Shown in pieces: positions 33,975-42,727 of a DNA stretch of 64,000 nt. Source of the DNA: an uncultured Caulobacterales bacterium (GTDB lineage Bacteria; Pseudomonadota; Alphaproteobacteria; Caulobacterales; Maricaulaceae); NCBI GenBank assembly GCA_938009235.1, contig CALLIK010000007.1, positions 186,001 to 250,000 on the forward strand. The letters run 5' to 3'. The notes below the pieces were generated by a model. That model was not told the origin of the DNA and made no database searches. It saw nothing but the letters and a program-made list of their open reading frames with translations. The position numbers were made by a program, and so were the translations under genes. Position 1 is the first letter of the stretch, and each line of letters opens with the position of its first letter.

Positions 33975-36605
33975 TTAAACCCAAGGGTTCGGAGAGATGC
34001 GTGTGCCGCCCAATCGGTTCGTCGCGCCGCGATGACAAGATAAATAGAGCAGTTGAATCGGGTCATCGCCAGAGCTGACATGGTTCAACACATCAAACAT
34101 CGCATCACGCCGCGCATCATCCGCATAGACAAGCGCATCATCGAGAATAACAGGCGCACTCGCCCCGCCTCGCGCCAATAAACGCGCGTAAGCCAGCCGC
34201 GTCAGGATCGCGAATTGTTCCTGCGTCCCGCCAGAGAGTTGAGAGATCGCCTCGCTGCGTCCATCGCGGTGAACCGTGTCCACGCCCAAACTATCGCCTA
34301 AGCCTGCACGTGCGCCTGGAATAACCATCGATAATAGAGGCTCTAATTCCGCCGCTACTGGCGCCGTATAGGCGGCGCGTAATCGCGCCTGTGTCTGTGT
34401 CAGCGTATCACGCAACAAAGCCCGCACATCTTTGGCGCGTGTGTGGCGTAGCAAGTTATCTTCATTTTTCTGCAAACTAGACTGCAATGCCGCCACCTTG
34501 GCATCTGCATCTTCGCCTTCAAATGCCGCATCACGCCGCGCCGTTAATCCAGCCGCTTCTGTTTTAAGCGCCTCCATGCGGCCACGTGATTGCAGGGCTG
34601 ATTTTTCCAAACGAGTTAAACGCGCATTTAGCATTTCCAGCGGTTGCGCGGGGGCTTGCGTCGCCATCTCTACGGCCTTGGCTGTTGCGGCCCGTGTGTC
34701 CGCTTCGAATTGCAATTTCTCTGCTGCCAATTCATTCGCTTGCGTGGTTCGTTCGGACTCGGTGGCGGGGAGGTTTAAGCCCGTTATGCGCTCCCGTAAT
34801 CTGGCCTGCTCACGATCCGCCTTTGCGAGTGTATCTTGCAGCTGTTCCAAACCTTCGTCCAACACCGTGAGTTTCGCGCGCATAGACCTGAGCTGATCCA
34901 TGAAATCGGTTTCATCCCCTATCTCTATTTCTGCGCCTAAATCACTGATCTGGTCGGACAGGTTCTCGGCTTCGGATAGACCTGCTGCGAGGTCTGTCTC
35001 AAATGCTGCGCGGCCTTGCGGGGCCAAGCGGCCTATTTCCGTTGTCAGATGTTTCCGCTCCGCTTCCCATTCTTGTCGTTGGTCTGCTGCACGCGCCGCG
35101 TCCGCCACATCCGCCACATTAAAGCGAGTCAGTAAGGCCTCATATTCAGCACCAAGCCGCGCTTGCTCTTTTGACAATTCATGCAAGCGGCCATCATCAC
35201 TTCGCAATTCACCGATGCCTTCGAAGCTCAAGACCGCGCTACCCGAAAGTTCAAACGCGCCGCTGTCAAGTGCAACGCCGTCCACGGTAACTTTGCCTTT
35301 TCCCGCAGGCTGCAAGTCCAAGAACAGCCGCGTAGACAAGGCCGAAATCTCAGCCTCAATCTGGCGTTTCTGATCAGCCGTTCGGCGTAGAGTTTCAACA
35401 TCATTGCGGCGCACAAGCGGGAGTTCAGAAATAGCATCTGTAAGCTTGGAGGCCTCAGTTTCGATTTGATCCAACTGCTCCAAGAGATGTGTCAGCCGCG
35501 TGGTCTCTCGCCCAATCTCTTCAAGGCGTTGGGTCTGGCGCGCGAGCGTTTCCCGGCGAGATCGCACGCGGCCCGCTTCGGCCAGACGCAGGTCCAGTGC
35601 ATTGACCTCTGTCCGTAGAATATCACGTGCTATGCGTTTCTCATCCCGCACTTTGATCGCGTTTTCATGACCCGCCATTATAGCCGTGAGTTTATCAGTC
35701 GCCGCATTAAAGACGACTAATTTTTCAATCTGCGCGGCTTGACGCTCACTCGCACGCTGCGCTGAGTCTTTCGCTTGATCGCGCTTGGATTCGATTAAGG
35801 CCAAGGCATTTCTATAACTTTGCGCCAAGGCGATGGCGTCTCGCGTCTCTTTGATTTGGACGTCCATATCCGTTTCAGTTGCGTCTGACTCCAGCCGCAA
35901 AATTTCAGATTGAATGCGTGCCAATTGCGTACCCGTCGCTTTGGTTAGGTCGCGCATACGCACCGCGTCAGCTAATTCAGTCTGTGTTATTTCAACGGCG
36001 GTTCTGGCCGCGTGAAGCGGACCCCCTTTTTTCAATACCCCCGTTTTGGTCAAATATGCGGCAAGCTCTATCTCGACCTTAGTTAGATAATCACGCGCTT
36101 TTTCGCCGCCTATCAGCGCGCCTAATTCACCTTCTAATCGAGACGCCACTTGGCCATCATCACTGACGCCGTCCATGGATTGTCCTTGCCGTACCCAGAG
36201 CAAACCCGAGGGGCCGCTGTCAAAGCGTTCTGCCCGCAGCAGCTCTGTCATTTTTTCTTCCGCGCCACGATCCGTCGCAAGAATTTCACCCGTCTCCGCA
36301 TCCATCAGGAGCGCACTTTTCTTTTTCAAAAATCTCTTTTGTAGCCGATAAGAGCGCCCTTCACTGGTGAAGGTGATTTCGCCTTCAGGCGCTTCGTCTG
36401 ATCCATCCGTGCGCAGCGCTTTGACCTGTTTATCCGCACTAGAGAACGGCTTGAATAGAACCGTTTCCAAAGCCTTTAGGATTGTCGATTTCCCGAACTC
36501 ATTGGTTTCGCAAACCACGTTCAAGCCAGCCGACAAACCCTCAAGCGCGACACCCTCTGCGCCAAATGGACCGACGTGGCGAAACTTTAGGCTCGTTAAT
36601 CTCAT
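33975..36605 (-). CDS. SbcC/YhaN-like AAA ATPase with long coiled coil
   Basis: 876 residues with the Rad50/SbcC layout: N-terminal Walker A half (ETNEFGKSTILKALETVLF, near residue 35), a long coiled-coil middle (about 170-760, Ala/Glu/Arg-rich heptads) and a C-terminal half with the signature LSGGTQEQFAILTRLAYARLL and Walker B APVILDDALVYAD. I see no Rad50 zinc hook (Cys-x-x-Cys) at the coiled-coil apex. This resembles the YhaN/YhaO subgroup. It overlaps the preceding metallophosphoesterase gene (ATGA), so the two form a nuclease-ATPase complex for DNA end processing, inferred from the family. Confidence 0.85.
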   Translation of the reverse strand: MRLTSLKFRHVGPFGAEGVALEGLSAGLNVVCETNEFGKSTILKALETVLFKPFSSADKQVKALRTDGSDEAPEGEITFTSEGRSYRLQKRFLKKKSALLMDAETGEILATDRGAEEKMTELLRAERFDSGPSGLLWVRQGQSMDGVSDDGQVASRLEGELGALIGGEKARDYLTKVEIELAAYLTKTGVLKKGGPLHAARTAVEITQTELADAVRMRDLTKATGTQLARIQSEILRLESDATETDMDVQIKETRDAIALAQSYRNALALIESKRDQAKDSAQRASERQAAQIEKLVVFNAATDKLTAIMAGHENAIKVRDEKRIARDILRTEVNALDLRLAEAGRVRSRRETLARQTQRLEEIGRETTRLTHLLEQLDQIETEASKLTDAISELPLVRRNDVETLRRTADQKRQIEAEISALSTRLFLDLQPAGKGKVTVDGVALDSGAFELSGSAVLSFEGIGELRSDDGRLHELSKEQARLGAEYEALLTRFNVADVADAARAADQRQEWEAERKHLTTEIGRLAPQGRAAFETDLAAGLSEAENLSDQISDLGAEIEIGDETDFMDQLRSMRAKLTVLDEGLEQLQDTLAKADREQARLRERITGLNLPATESERTTQANELAAEKLQFEADTRAATAKAVEMATQAPAQPLEMLNARLTRLEKSALQSRGRMEALKTEAAGLTARRDAAFEGEDADAKVAALQSSLQKNEDNLLRHTRAKDVRALLRDTLTQTQARLRAAYTAPVAAELEPLLSMVIPGARAGLGDSLGVDTVHRDGRSEAISQLSGGTQEQFAILTRLAYARLLARGGASAPVILDDALVYADDARRDAMFDVLNHVSSGDDPIQLLYLSCHRGATNRLGGTRISPNPWV

Positions 36606-37735
36606 GCGCTTTCACCCGCATAGCGAAACAGAAGCCGTAACGCTTCAGAGGCAATCTGCCGATCATCGCGAGACAAGTCAGGATTTTCCGAACGCGTCAT
36701 CAAAGCATCCGCCGCCTCGCGCACAGAGCCTTGCGCATCGAGAGCTTCTATATCTTCGGGGACAACCACGAGGCGTACATGTTCTTCACCCCGTAAATCT
36801 AAGGACGCCATTTCGCCTCTCATCTCTTCGACGAAGCGTTCAAACACGGGCCACTCTGCGGCGGTCATTGCGCCAGACACATCAAGCCGCGCATGGGTAC
36901 GCCGAAGCGGTTGCCCCGAACCGAACCGCGTTCGAAGATCAGCCATCGAATCCTGAACCGCGTCTGGGTGCAAATCTATTTTTAAGATGGGCCAGTCATA
37001 CTGCGCCGTTGGAATAACTTTGACCTGCGGCGAAGCTCCCGCCTCTAATGTCACAGCTAACACTTGCCCACGCGCGCCCGTTTTATGACGGTCAGGTTCT
37101 GGCGTTCCGGGATATTGAATTCGCGCCTGAATTTCGCGGCGTGCATGCCAATCGCCTAGCGCAAGATAATCCAGTCGCGCACTCTCGGCGCGGCTTGGCG
37201 GAATGATCTCTCGGTCCGTATCGCCTTCTGTGCCAAAGCCCTGAACCGAACCATGCGCCAATCCAATCCGTAGCGCCCCCTCTGGCGTTTGCGCGGTGTC
37301 CATCCAAGCCGTCAAATCTTGACCATGCTGTATTCTCGCCCAAGGCGCAGGCAGGATAAAGACGCCTGTTTCAATCTCAATCGGCGTAGCGTCTCGCAGC
37401 GTATGAACATTCTCAGGCTTCACCGCGTCTATGCGGTCCCATAATCCGTCAGGCCCATCAGGGTCATGATTACCCGGCAGCAGCCACCAGTGAATATCCT
37501 GCGCTTCGCCCATAATCGCCAAAGGCTGCCGCAGCGTAGAATGTGACGGAATCGCGCTGTCCCAGACATCACCCGCCACAAGCACATGGACCGCATCTTG
37601 CTCCCGCGCCACTCGCGCGATCTGTTCAATCACGGCCTGCCGCGCCAAACGTAATGCGCCTGCGGCTTCAGCAGAGAATTGCCCGAAGCTCTTCCCGAGC
37701 TGCCAATCAGCTGTATGGATGAAGGTGAATGCCAT
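36602..37735 (-). CDS. SbcD/YhaO-like DNA repair metallophosphoesterase
   Basis: Calcineurin-like nuclease subunit. Metal-binding motifs in order: FIHTADWQLG (residues 5-14), VAGDVWDS, LLPGNHDPDG, IGLAHGSVQG and LALGDWHAR. The start is the ATG at 37735 (MAFTFIHTADW); an open frame extends nine codons further but adds nothing family-like. 377 residues. The stop overlaps the ATPase start, giving the usual Mre11/Rad50-type gene pair. Confidence 0.87.
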   Translation of the reverse strand: MAFTFIHTADWQLGKSFGQFSAEAAGALRLARQAVIEQIARVAREQDAVHVLVAGDVWDSAIPSHSTLRQPLAIMGEAQDIHWWLLPGNHDPDGPDGLWDRIDAVKPENVHTLRDATPIEIETGVFILPAPWARIQHGQDLTAWMDTAQTPEGALRIGLAHGSVQGFGTEGDTDREIIPPSRAESARLDYLALGDWHARREIQARIQYPGTPEPDRHKTGARGQVLAVTLEAGASPQVKVIPTAQYDWPILKIDLHPDAVQDSMADLRTRFGSGQPLRRTHARLDVSGAMTAAEWPVFERFVEEMRGEMASLDLRGEEHVRLVVVPEDIEALDAQGSVREAADALMTRSENPDLSRDDRQIASEALRLLFRYAGESA

Positions 37736-38182
37736 GCGCAACATGGACCGCGCCGCGCGCATTTAGTCAAGCGTTGGATGGTGTCGAGCCACTATAATTT
37801 TTACAAAATATGATATTTCTGATCACAAAATGATCTAAAATCTATCGCAAGAAAGCTGTCGAATAATGTTGGCTGCCTTATAAAGGGGCCTCATTCTGGT
37901 TCCCCGCGATATTGCAGAGAAGACAACGCCAGACTGAACGCGTGCATAGACCACGACGGCCTTAATACAGTTTTCAAAACCTATCTGTTTTCCCGCAAGA
38001 CGCCACACTTCAAGTCGGCGGGCGCGCTGAACGATTACACTGTTAACGTGAAAGCGATAATAATGTAATCGGACGTCTCTTCTTTGGTTTTCTAAACGAG
38101 CCTAGCATGAGAGACGCAGACAGGCGGGAGCGCACACAGCCGCTCTCCCGTTGTTTGGGGCGACTGCCAAAATGCGTATTCC
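37736..38182. other. Intergenic stretch with a start-less open frame and a hairpin
   Basis: No recognised gene. A + strand frame is open for 81 codons from 37823 to 38068 without any early ATG, GTG or TTG; its end reads FKSAGALNDYTVNVKAIIM. It could be a gene remnant or chance. At 38124-38150 CGGGAG and CTCCCG bracket a GC-rich loop, a possible terminator followed by TTGTTT. The right end borders the dispersed repeat copy B. Confidence 0.4.
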
Positions 38183-38610
38183 TATAATTAGGACTGTCCG
38201 CGTGACGGCAACCGCGATGGCTGCCAGAGTTTGATATGTTTTGTTTACGCAACTGACGTCACGCGGCGATGGTTGTAGATGTGACGGTTAGTATTTCCCG
38301 CAGTCTCACGATCAATGGCTCATGGGAGGACTTACTCCCAATTCCAAAGGTCAACGCAAGGCGGTCAACGCTCACCACATCAAGGCCCGGCACACGCCGC
38401 GTTCTCACACGCAGCCGCTCAACCCCACCGTCTCTCGGCACTAGCAGATGAGCTCTACCTGTCCCGTGTCCGAAAGAACGCGTTCATCATGCCATAGGTT
38501 TTCAATACGGGGATCATTCTTATGAAATTTCAATCAACGCATTGAAATCAAGAGAGAGTTAGAATTTGAAAAGAAGGACGGATTGAAATTTTGAAGATAT
38601 GCGCGGGCCT
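38183..38610 (+). repeat. Dispersed repeat copy B
   Basis: Counterpart of copy A at 27745-28150 in opposite orientation. The first block starts TATAATTAGGACTGTCCGCG and runs to TTTGTTTACGC (38183-38250), about nine in ten bases identical to copy A. A dissimilar core follows, then a block from GGCCCGGCACACGCC (38384) to CCGTGTCCGAAAGAACGC (38482), again about nine in ten identical, and a weaker AT-rich block to about 38600. No gene is visible inside. The rest of the gap to 38671 is featureless. Confidence 0.75.
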
Positions 38611-38671
38611 TGGCGGTAGGAGGCAACCTTAGTTCAACCCTGCAAGAAGACGTAATATCCCCAAAGGAACA

Positions 38672-39121
38672 TTAGGAATCCCAAAGCGTGTCGAACCCTA
38701 CGATTAATAAGCCTAAGCAGACTGTCCATAACGCGCACGCGATAAAATCGGCGGCAGTATACCTTCCTCGTGACATACCGCTAATGCCTGTCACTAACGG
38801 CACTAAACTTCTAATGGGCGTCAAAAATCGTCCAATAAATATCGCAAACACACCATATTTAGTGATGCTTTGCTCGGCTTTCTTTAGCATGCGAGCACGC
38901 TTCATCGCGAACGAGGTATGGTGAAATCTAGGCCCCATAAAACGCCCTATATAGTACCCACTATGGTCACTGAGGATCGCACCCAAAAATGCCAATGGTA
39001 ACATCTGTTCCAGAGTGGAAATTTGCTCCGCATACAAAATAGTACAAACCGACAACAATATTGCGCCAGATATAAACAAGCCAATACCGACAAAGGCTTC
39101 AAAAAAGGCAAGCAGTGGCAC
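38672..39121 (-). CDS. DedA-family membrane protein with an uncertain start
   Basis: Polytopic inner-membrane protein of the DedA (SNARE-associated/VTT) superfamily, thought to be lipid scramblases or proton-dependent transporters in envelope homeostasis. GRFLTPIRSLVPLVTGISGM is the family's conserved motif (given in part: GRF...R...P...G). The first ATG/GTG in frame (GTG at 39121) lies inside the first hydrophobic segment. The frame continues upstream for 19 good codons (IDHDIIQWLRDHQQYALLV) to an ATC at 39178 that sits eight bases after GGAAAGG, exactly where an ATG is expected. So the real start is probably the ATC, or the gene lost its ATG by one change. Confidence 0.7.
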   Translation of the reverse strand: MPLLAFFEAFVGIGLFISGAILLSVCTILYAEQISTLEQMLPLAFLGAILSDHSGYYIGRFMGPRFHHTSFAMKRARMLKKAEQSITKYGVFAIFIGRFLTPIRSLVPLVTGISGMSRGRYTAADFIACALWTVCLGLLIVGFDTLWDS

Positions 39122-39227
39122 AACCAGCAGTGCATATTGCTGATGGTCGCGTAACCATTGAATAATATCGTGATCGATGGCGAATACCTTTCCGTAGCAC
39201 TATTAAAAATCAGGCGGCGTCTGTATT

Positions 39228-40130
39228 TTATGATCCGCCACTTCCGATTTTTTTACCCAACCCTGCTTCAGGCATAGCCTTGTTTGGACGCAGCGCAATT
39301 ATGAGGACTCCTCCAAGAGAAATTGCTGAGCCAAGAATAAGTTGAGGCGTAATGGCTTCATTTAAGAGTATGATACTTAAAACAACGCCCCAGATTGGGG
39401 TCATGAGTGTAAGTGGAGATAACAGGGAAATATCATACTTTTTTATAAGGTGATAAAAACCGCCATGACCGAAAATCGACACACCAACAATTGCGAAGGC
39501 CGTGGCGATCCAAACCCACCAACCTCCCGCAATATAACTATCCATCTGCCCACGTTCTAACAGGGCAGAGACGGCAAAAAGTGGCGCAAAAGAAAACAGG
39601 CCTATCCAAGCTTGGCTTTGTAAGGCTGAGATTGGGGACATGCGTTTCATCAAGATACCCCCCACAGCGCCAACAAAGGCCGCTGCGCCAATATAGAGCA
39701 AGCCAAAGGACACGGTAAAACTACCCGGGTCTACCGCGATGAGAAGAACCCCTGCAAAAGCGAGCATAATACCCAAGCCGCGCCGCCACCTAATCGTCTC
39801 ACCCAAAAATGCCATGCTCATCAATGTCGCGAAAGGTACGCCCAATTGTCCAACGACAGCGGCGGCAGAAGCTTCCGCATTAGCCAAGCCTACAAAAAGC
39901 AACGCGAAATGTCCTGATCCAATAAAAAATGAAATCACGAATAACGTTTTTAAATCTTTGGGAATGGGCCGCAAAAAAGGAATAAGCAAAATCGCCACTC
40001 CCAAAAATCGGAGGGCTGCAAAAAAGAGAGGCGGCACCGCTGCATCAAACACAACCCAGCGCGTAATAACAATATTCAAGCCCCAGACAAAGCACACAGA
40101 GAAAAGAAGACTGAAATCACGAAAACCCAT
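39228..40130 (-). CDS. EamA/DMT-family transporter
   Basis: 300 residues with ten predicted hydrophobic helices arranged as two EamA repeats (about 5-135 and 150-280), typical of drug/metabolite exporters such as RhaT/YdcZ-like permeases. The second repeat has the usual PIWGVVLSIILLNEAIT segment ending in the family's Glu-containing motif, and a short basic C-terminal tail. The substrate cannot be inferred. It is followed on the same strand by the dedA-like gene, 50 bases or so after the stop, so co-transcription is possible. Confidence 0.85.
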   Translation of the reverse strand: MGFRDFSLLFSVCFVWGLNIVITRWVVFDAAVPPLFFAALRFLGVAILLIPFLRPIPKDLKTLFVISFFIGSGHFALLFVGLANAEASAAAVVGQLGVPFATLMSMAFLGETIRWRRGLGIMLAFAGVLLIAVDPGSFTVSFGLLYIGAAAFVGAVGGILMKRMSPISALQSQAWIGLFSFAPLFAVSALLERGQMDSYIAGGWWVWIATAFAIVGVSIFGHGGFYHLIKKYDISLLSPLTLMTPIWGVVLSIILLNEAITPQLILGSAISLGGVLIIALRPNKAMPEAGLGKKIGSGGS

Positions 40131-40231
40131 GAGAGCTGCTTAAGGTAATTTTCGGGCAAGTGCACGTATGGATTTATCCCCATTGCGGTATCAGCGAGAG
40201 GTTTATTTTGAGCGATTTTAAGACGCTCAGT

Positions 40232-40333
40232 TTAGTTTAAGACGATCTCCAATACCGCTTTCACTATAAGCTTGGGTAGTCTTTTCTCCAAATTGTTGGG
40301 TGGATTTCTGAAACTATTTTCTTCAATAGCCAT
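40232..40333 (-). CDS. Possible 33-aa ORF inside an intergenic inverted repeat
   Basis: ATG at 40333 opens 33 codons beginning MAIEENSFRNPPNN and ending AVLEIVLN, with a likely amphipathic helix in the C-terminal half. No clear ribosome-binding site precedes it. Its first codons lie within the loop of the 11-bp inverted repeat at 40293-40362. No homologue known to me; weakly supported. Confidence 0.22.
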   Translation of the reverse strand: MAIEENSFRNPPNNLEKRLPKLIVKAVLEIVLN

Positions 40334-40362
40334 ATTTTCAAACTTTATAAACCACCCAACAA
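40293..40362 (-). repeat. Long-loop inverted repeat downstream of the PH/SHOCT gene
   Basis: TTGTTGGGTGG (40293-40303) and CCACCCAACAA (40352-40362) are perfect 11-base complements 48 bases apart, starting 12 bases after the stop of the PH/SHOCT gene. It could form a large 3' stem-loop that terminates or stabilises the transcript. There is no T run. Confidence 0.55.
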
Positions 40363-40373
40363 ATTTATATATT

Positions 40374-41075
40374 TTAGCTCAGTATTTTTGCCTTCATCTC
40401 TTGGAATTCAGCATCACTTATGGTGCCATCATCGAGTAACTTTTTCGCTTCAGTGATATGTTGCAATATGCTGCCCCCTGAAGATGACTGGCTTGATGAG
40501 GGCGGATTGGAATCTTGTCCAGTATTTATGATTGTTCCACCAGACGCGGCACGAACTTCTTCAATTTCACGCACTCTTCTTTTTTCTTCCCAAGCCTGTT
40601 CTTCAGACTGTGACCTGCTGTACATCTCTGCGGCTTCTTTATCAGGAATCCCTTTAAGCTCTAACGTTCCCACATCATTCTTAAAGTGACGAAAACTCAC
40701 ATTTGAGCCACAAATTGACGGGAGGACATTTTGTGTTAATTTTGCGTCGCGAAGATCTTTCCACTGGATGTCTTGCATTACGAATCCGCCAAACACGCCT
40801 CTTTTTACAGCAATCACTCGACTGTTCGTAATGGTGAGAACATGCTTCCTATGCCACAAGGCAAAAATTCTATTTTGAATTGATGCTGTAACAACTTTTT
40901 CATCAACCATCAGTGTCGATTTTAATTTCTCCATCGCTTTAATCTCACGCTTTTTTGCACCGCCGAGCATAAAAAACATATACGCAGCAAAAAGAATAAG
41001 TCCTATGCCCATAGTGAAAATGATAAAGGCTAACCAGAAAATAACCCAAAAAATACCGTTGAAAATTCCACCCAT
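40374..41075 (-). CDS. Membrane protein with PH-like and SHOCT domains
   Basis: 233 residues. An N-terminal region with two adjacent hydrophobic segments (about 5-40), a bacterial PH-like domain (about 48-130, including HVLTITNSRVIAVKRG) that normally follows membrane anchors, a Ser/Gln-rich linker, and a C-terminal SHOCT motif (ILQHITEAKKLLDDGTISDAEFQEMKAKIL, given in part) of about 28 residues, known to mediate oligomerisation. Function unknown. Divergent from yccF, with 181 bases between them. Confidence 0.75.
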   Translation of the reverse strand: MGGIFNGIFWVIFWLAFIIFTMGIGLILFAAYMFFMLGGAKKREIKAMEKLKSTLMVDEKVVTASIQNRIFALWHRKHVLTITNSRVIAVKRGVFGGFVMQDIQWKDLRDAKLTQNVLPSICGSNVSFRHFKNDVGTLELKGIPDKEAAEMYSRSQSEEQAWEEKRRVREIEEVRAASGGTIINTGQDSNPPSSSQSSSGGSILQHITEAKKLLDDGTISDAEFQEMKAKILS

Positions 41076-41256
41076 TTTAGTTCTCTTATTTGGCTAAAGT
41101 TGTGATTTTTTAATCCTGACAAAAGCGACTAAGAATATACAATATGTTATCAAGTGTTCTTTTGTCGTATACCTTATTCTTTGAAATATTTTTACTTGTG
41201 TTATATCTAAAGGCAACCCTATGTAGCCTCACAAAGGAATCTAAAAGGGGATAAAA

Positions 41257-41727
41257 ATGAGATTTGCAGGAAACGTAATCTGGTTTGTGCTAGGGGGCTG
41301 GTACACTGGTTTAGCATGGCTAATAGGCGCAGGAATATTCGCCTTAACAATCGTTGGTTTACCTTTGACCCGTGCTGCCCTCGAAATGGCGAAGATGTCA
41401 GCAGCACCATTTGGCAAAAGCGTTGTCCATGTTCGAGAACTTGACGGGAAATCTGTTAACGCAGCCACAGCAACTACTGGAACTATAGGCCTTGTTTTCA
41501 ATATAATTTGGGCCTGTACTTTTGGGATAGTTTTATTCCTCATGTACCTACTAGCTGGCGTTCTATGTTGTTTAACAATTATTGGGATTCCGTTTGGCAT
41601 AGCCTCATTCAAACTTGCTGGCATTTCTTTTTGGCCTGTAGGTCGCAGAGTCGTATCAAAAGAACTTGCCAATCACGCTCGCAAGCAAAACGCAGAAAAA
41701 AAGTTCGACCAAATGCAAGGTGGTTAG
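41257..41727 (+). CDS. YccF-family inner membrane protein
   Basis: 156 residues with two copies of the YccF (DUF307) unit. The first covers residues 1-60 (GNVIWFVLGGWYTGLAWLIGAGIF, ends in VGLPLTRAALEMAKMSAAPFG); the second covers 78-130 and contains the hallmark CCLTIIGIPFGIASFKLAGISFWPVG. Four transmembrane helices. The C-terminal tail is basic and cytoplasmic. Biological role unknown in the family. A purine-rich AAAGGGGAT precedes the ATG. It converges on yebC. Confidence 0.85.
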   Translation: MRFAGNVIWFVLGGWYTGLAWLIGAGIFALTIVGLPLTRAALEMAKMSAAPFGKSVVHVRELDGKSVNAATATTGTIGLVFNIIWACTFGIVLFLMYLLAGVLCCLTIIGIPFGIASFKLAGISFWPVGRRVVSKELANHARKQNAEKKFDQMQGG

Positions 41728-41813
41728 TACGTGAATGTTGATAAAACCCACAGCGAATTGAGTCGCTTACTTTTGGCGTTTTAAGTCACTGCGCTAATAT
41801 CCACTCACCCATG

Positions 41814-41839
41814 AAAAAAAGCGGCCCCGAGGGACCACT
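41814..41839 (-). terminator. Rho-independent terminator of yebC
   Basis: On the minus strand AGTGGTCC, loop CTCG, GGGCCGCT (two G-T pairs) is followed by seven T. It lies 26 bases after the yebC stop. Confidence 0.85.
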
Positions 41840-41865
41840 TTAAAACTCTAAACCTGCTGGCGGCC

Positions 41866-42642
41866 CTACTCTTCTGCGAGCGTCGCAGCGGCGGCTTCTG
41901 ACATTTCGAAATTGTGGAAGACGTCATTTACGTCATCCACATCTTCGAGCGCGTCTTGGAGTCTCATGACCTGAGCAGCAGCTTCTGGGTTGTCGATATC
42001 GTTTTGGCCTTTCCAGACCAAGTTGACAGATTTCGCATCGCCAAATTTTTCAGCTAATGCAGGAGCCACATTTCCGAGATCATCACGGGCTGTCCAAATT
42101 GTGTGGACAGGTTCGAACTCATCCCACTGATCTGTTGCGGGTTGATCGGTTTCGCAATCATCTGCGCCCGCATCAATCGCGGCTTCCATCATCGTGTCTT
42201 CATCTGTCACGTCGAGTGGATATTCAATCTTGCCGACTTGATCGAACATAAAGGAGACAGAGCCTGTCTCGCCCATATTGCCGCCGTTCTTCGAGAACGC
42301 TGTGCGGACCGCCATCGCTGTCCGGTTCTTATTGTCTGTTGACGCTTCGACGATAAAGCCGATGCCGCCGGGGCCGAAACCTTCGTAGCGGATATCTTCA
42401 TAATCATCGCCTTCGCCGCCAGCGCCTTTATCAACGGCGCGCTGGATGTTGTCCTTTGGCATGGACTGGCCCTTGGCGTTGACGATAGCCAAACGCAGGC
42501 GCGGGTTCATGTCGGGGTCTGGACCGCCAATTTTGGATGCAATCGCGATGTCTTTCGCGAGCTTGGAGAATAGCTTGGAGCGCAGCTTATCCTGACGCCC
42601 TTTGCGATGTTGAATATTGGCCCATTTTGAATGACCTGCCAT
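41866..42642 (-). CDS. yebC: YebC/PmpR-family protein
   Basis: 258 residues. The N-terminus MAGHSKWANIQHRKGRQD is the family's near-invariant signature, followed by the RYEGFGPGGIGFIVE and SFMFDQVGKI segments. YebC-type proteins are DNA-binding regulators (PmpR) and some help ribosomes through proline-rich stretches; which applies here is not visible. GAGG lies eight bases before the ATG. It has its own terminator, so it is probably monocistronic. Confidence 0.93.
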   Translation of the reverse strand: MAGHSKWANIQHRKGRQDKLRSKLFSKLAKDIAIASKIGGPDPDMNPRLRLAIVNAKGQSMPKDNIQRAVDKGAGGEGDDYEDIRYEGFGPGGIGFIVEASTDNKNRTAMAVRTAFSKNGGNMGETGSVSFMFDQVGKIEYPLDVTDEDTMMEAAIDAGADDCETDQPATDQWDEFEPVHTIWTARDDLGNVAPALAEKFGDAKSVNLVWKGQNDIDNPEAAAQVMRLQDALEDVDDVNDVFHNFEMSEAAAATLAEE

Positions 42643-42727
42643 GGGAGACCTCTTTATCGTAATTTATTTAGAGAGGGCTTTAGCGATAGCAGCGGGTCGG
42701 GGCAACCGTGAGGATGCGCCAAGTTCT

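Noticed and set aside
38315-38497. 60-codon frame in repeat copy B ending LSRVRKNAFIMP
   Set aside because: A similar peptide appears at the matching place in copy A, but only because the DNA is repeated; the upstream part differs fully and lacks a ribosome-binding site.
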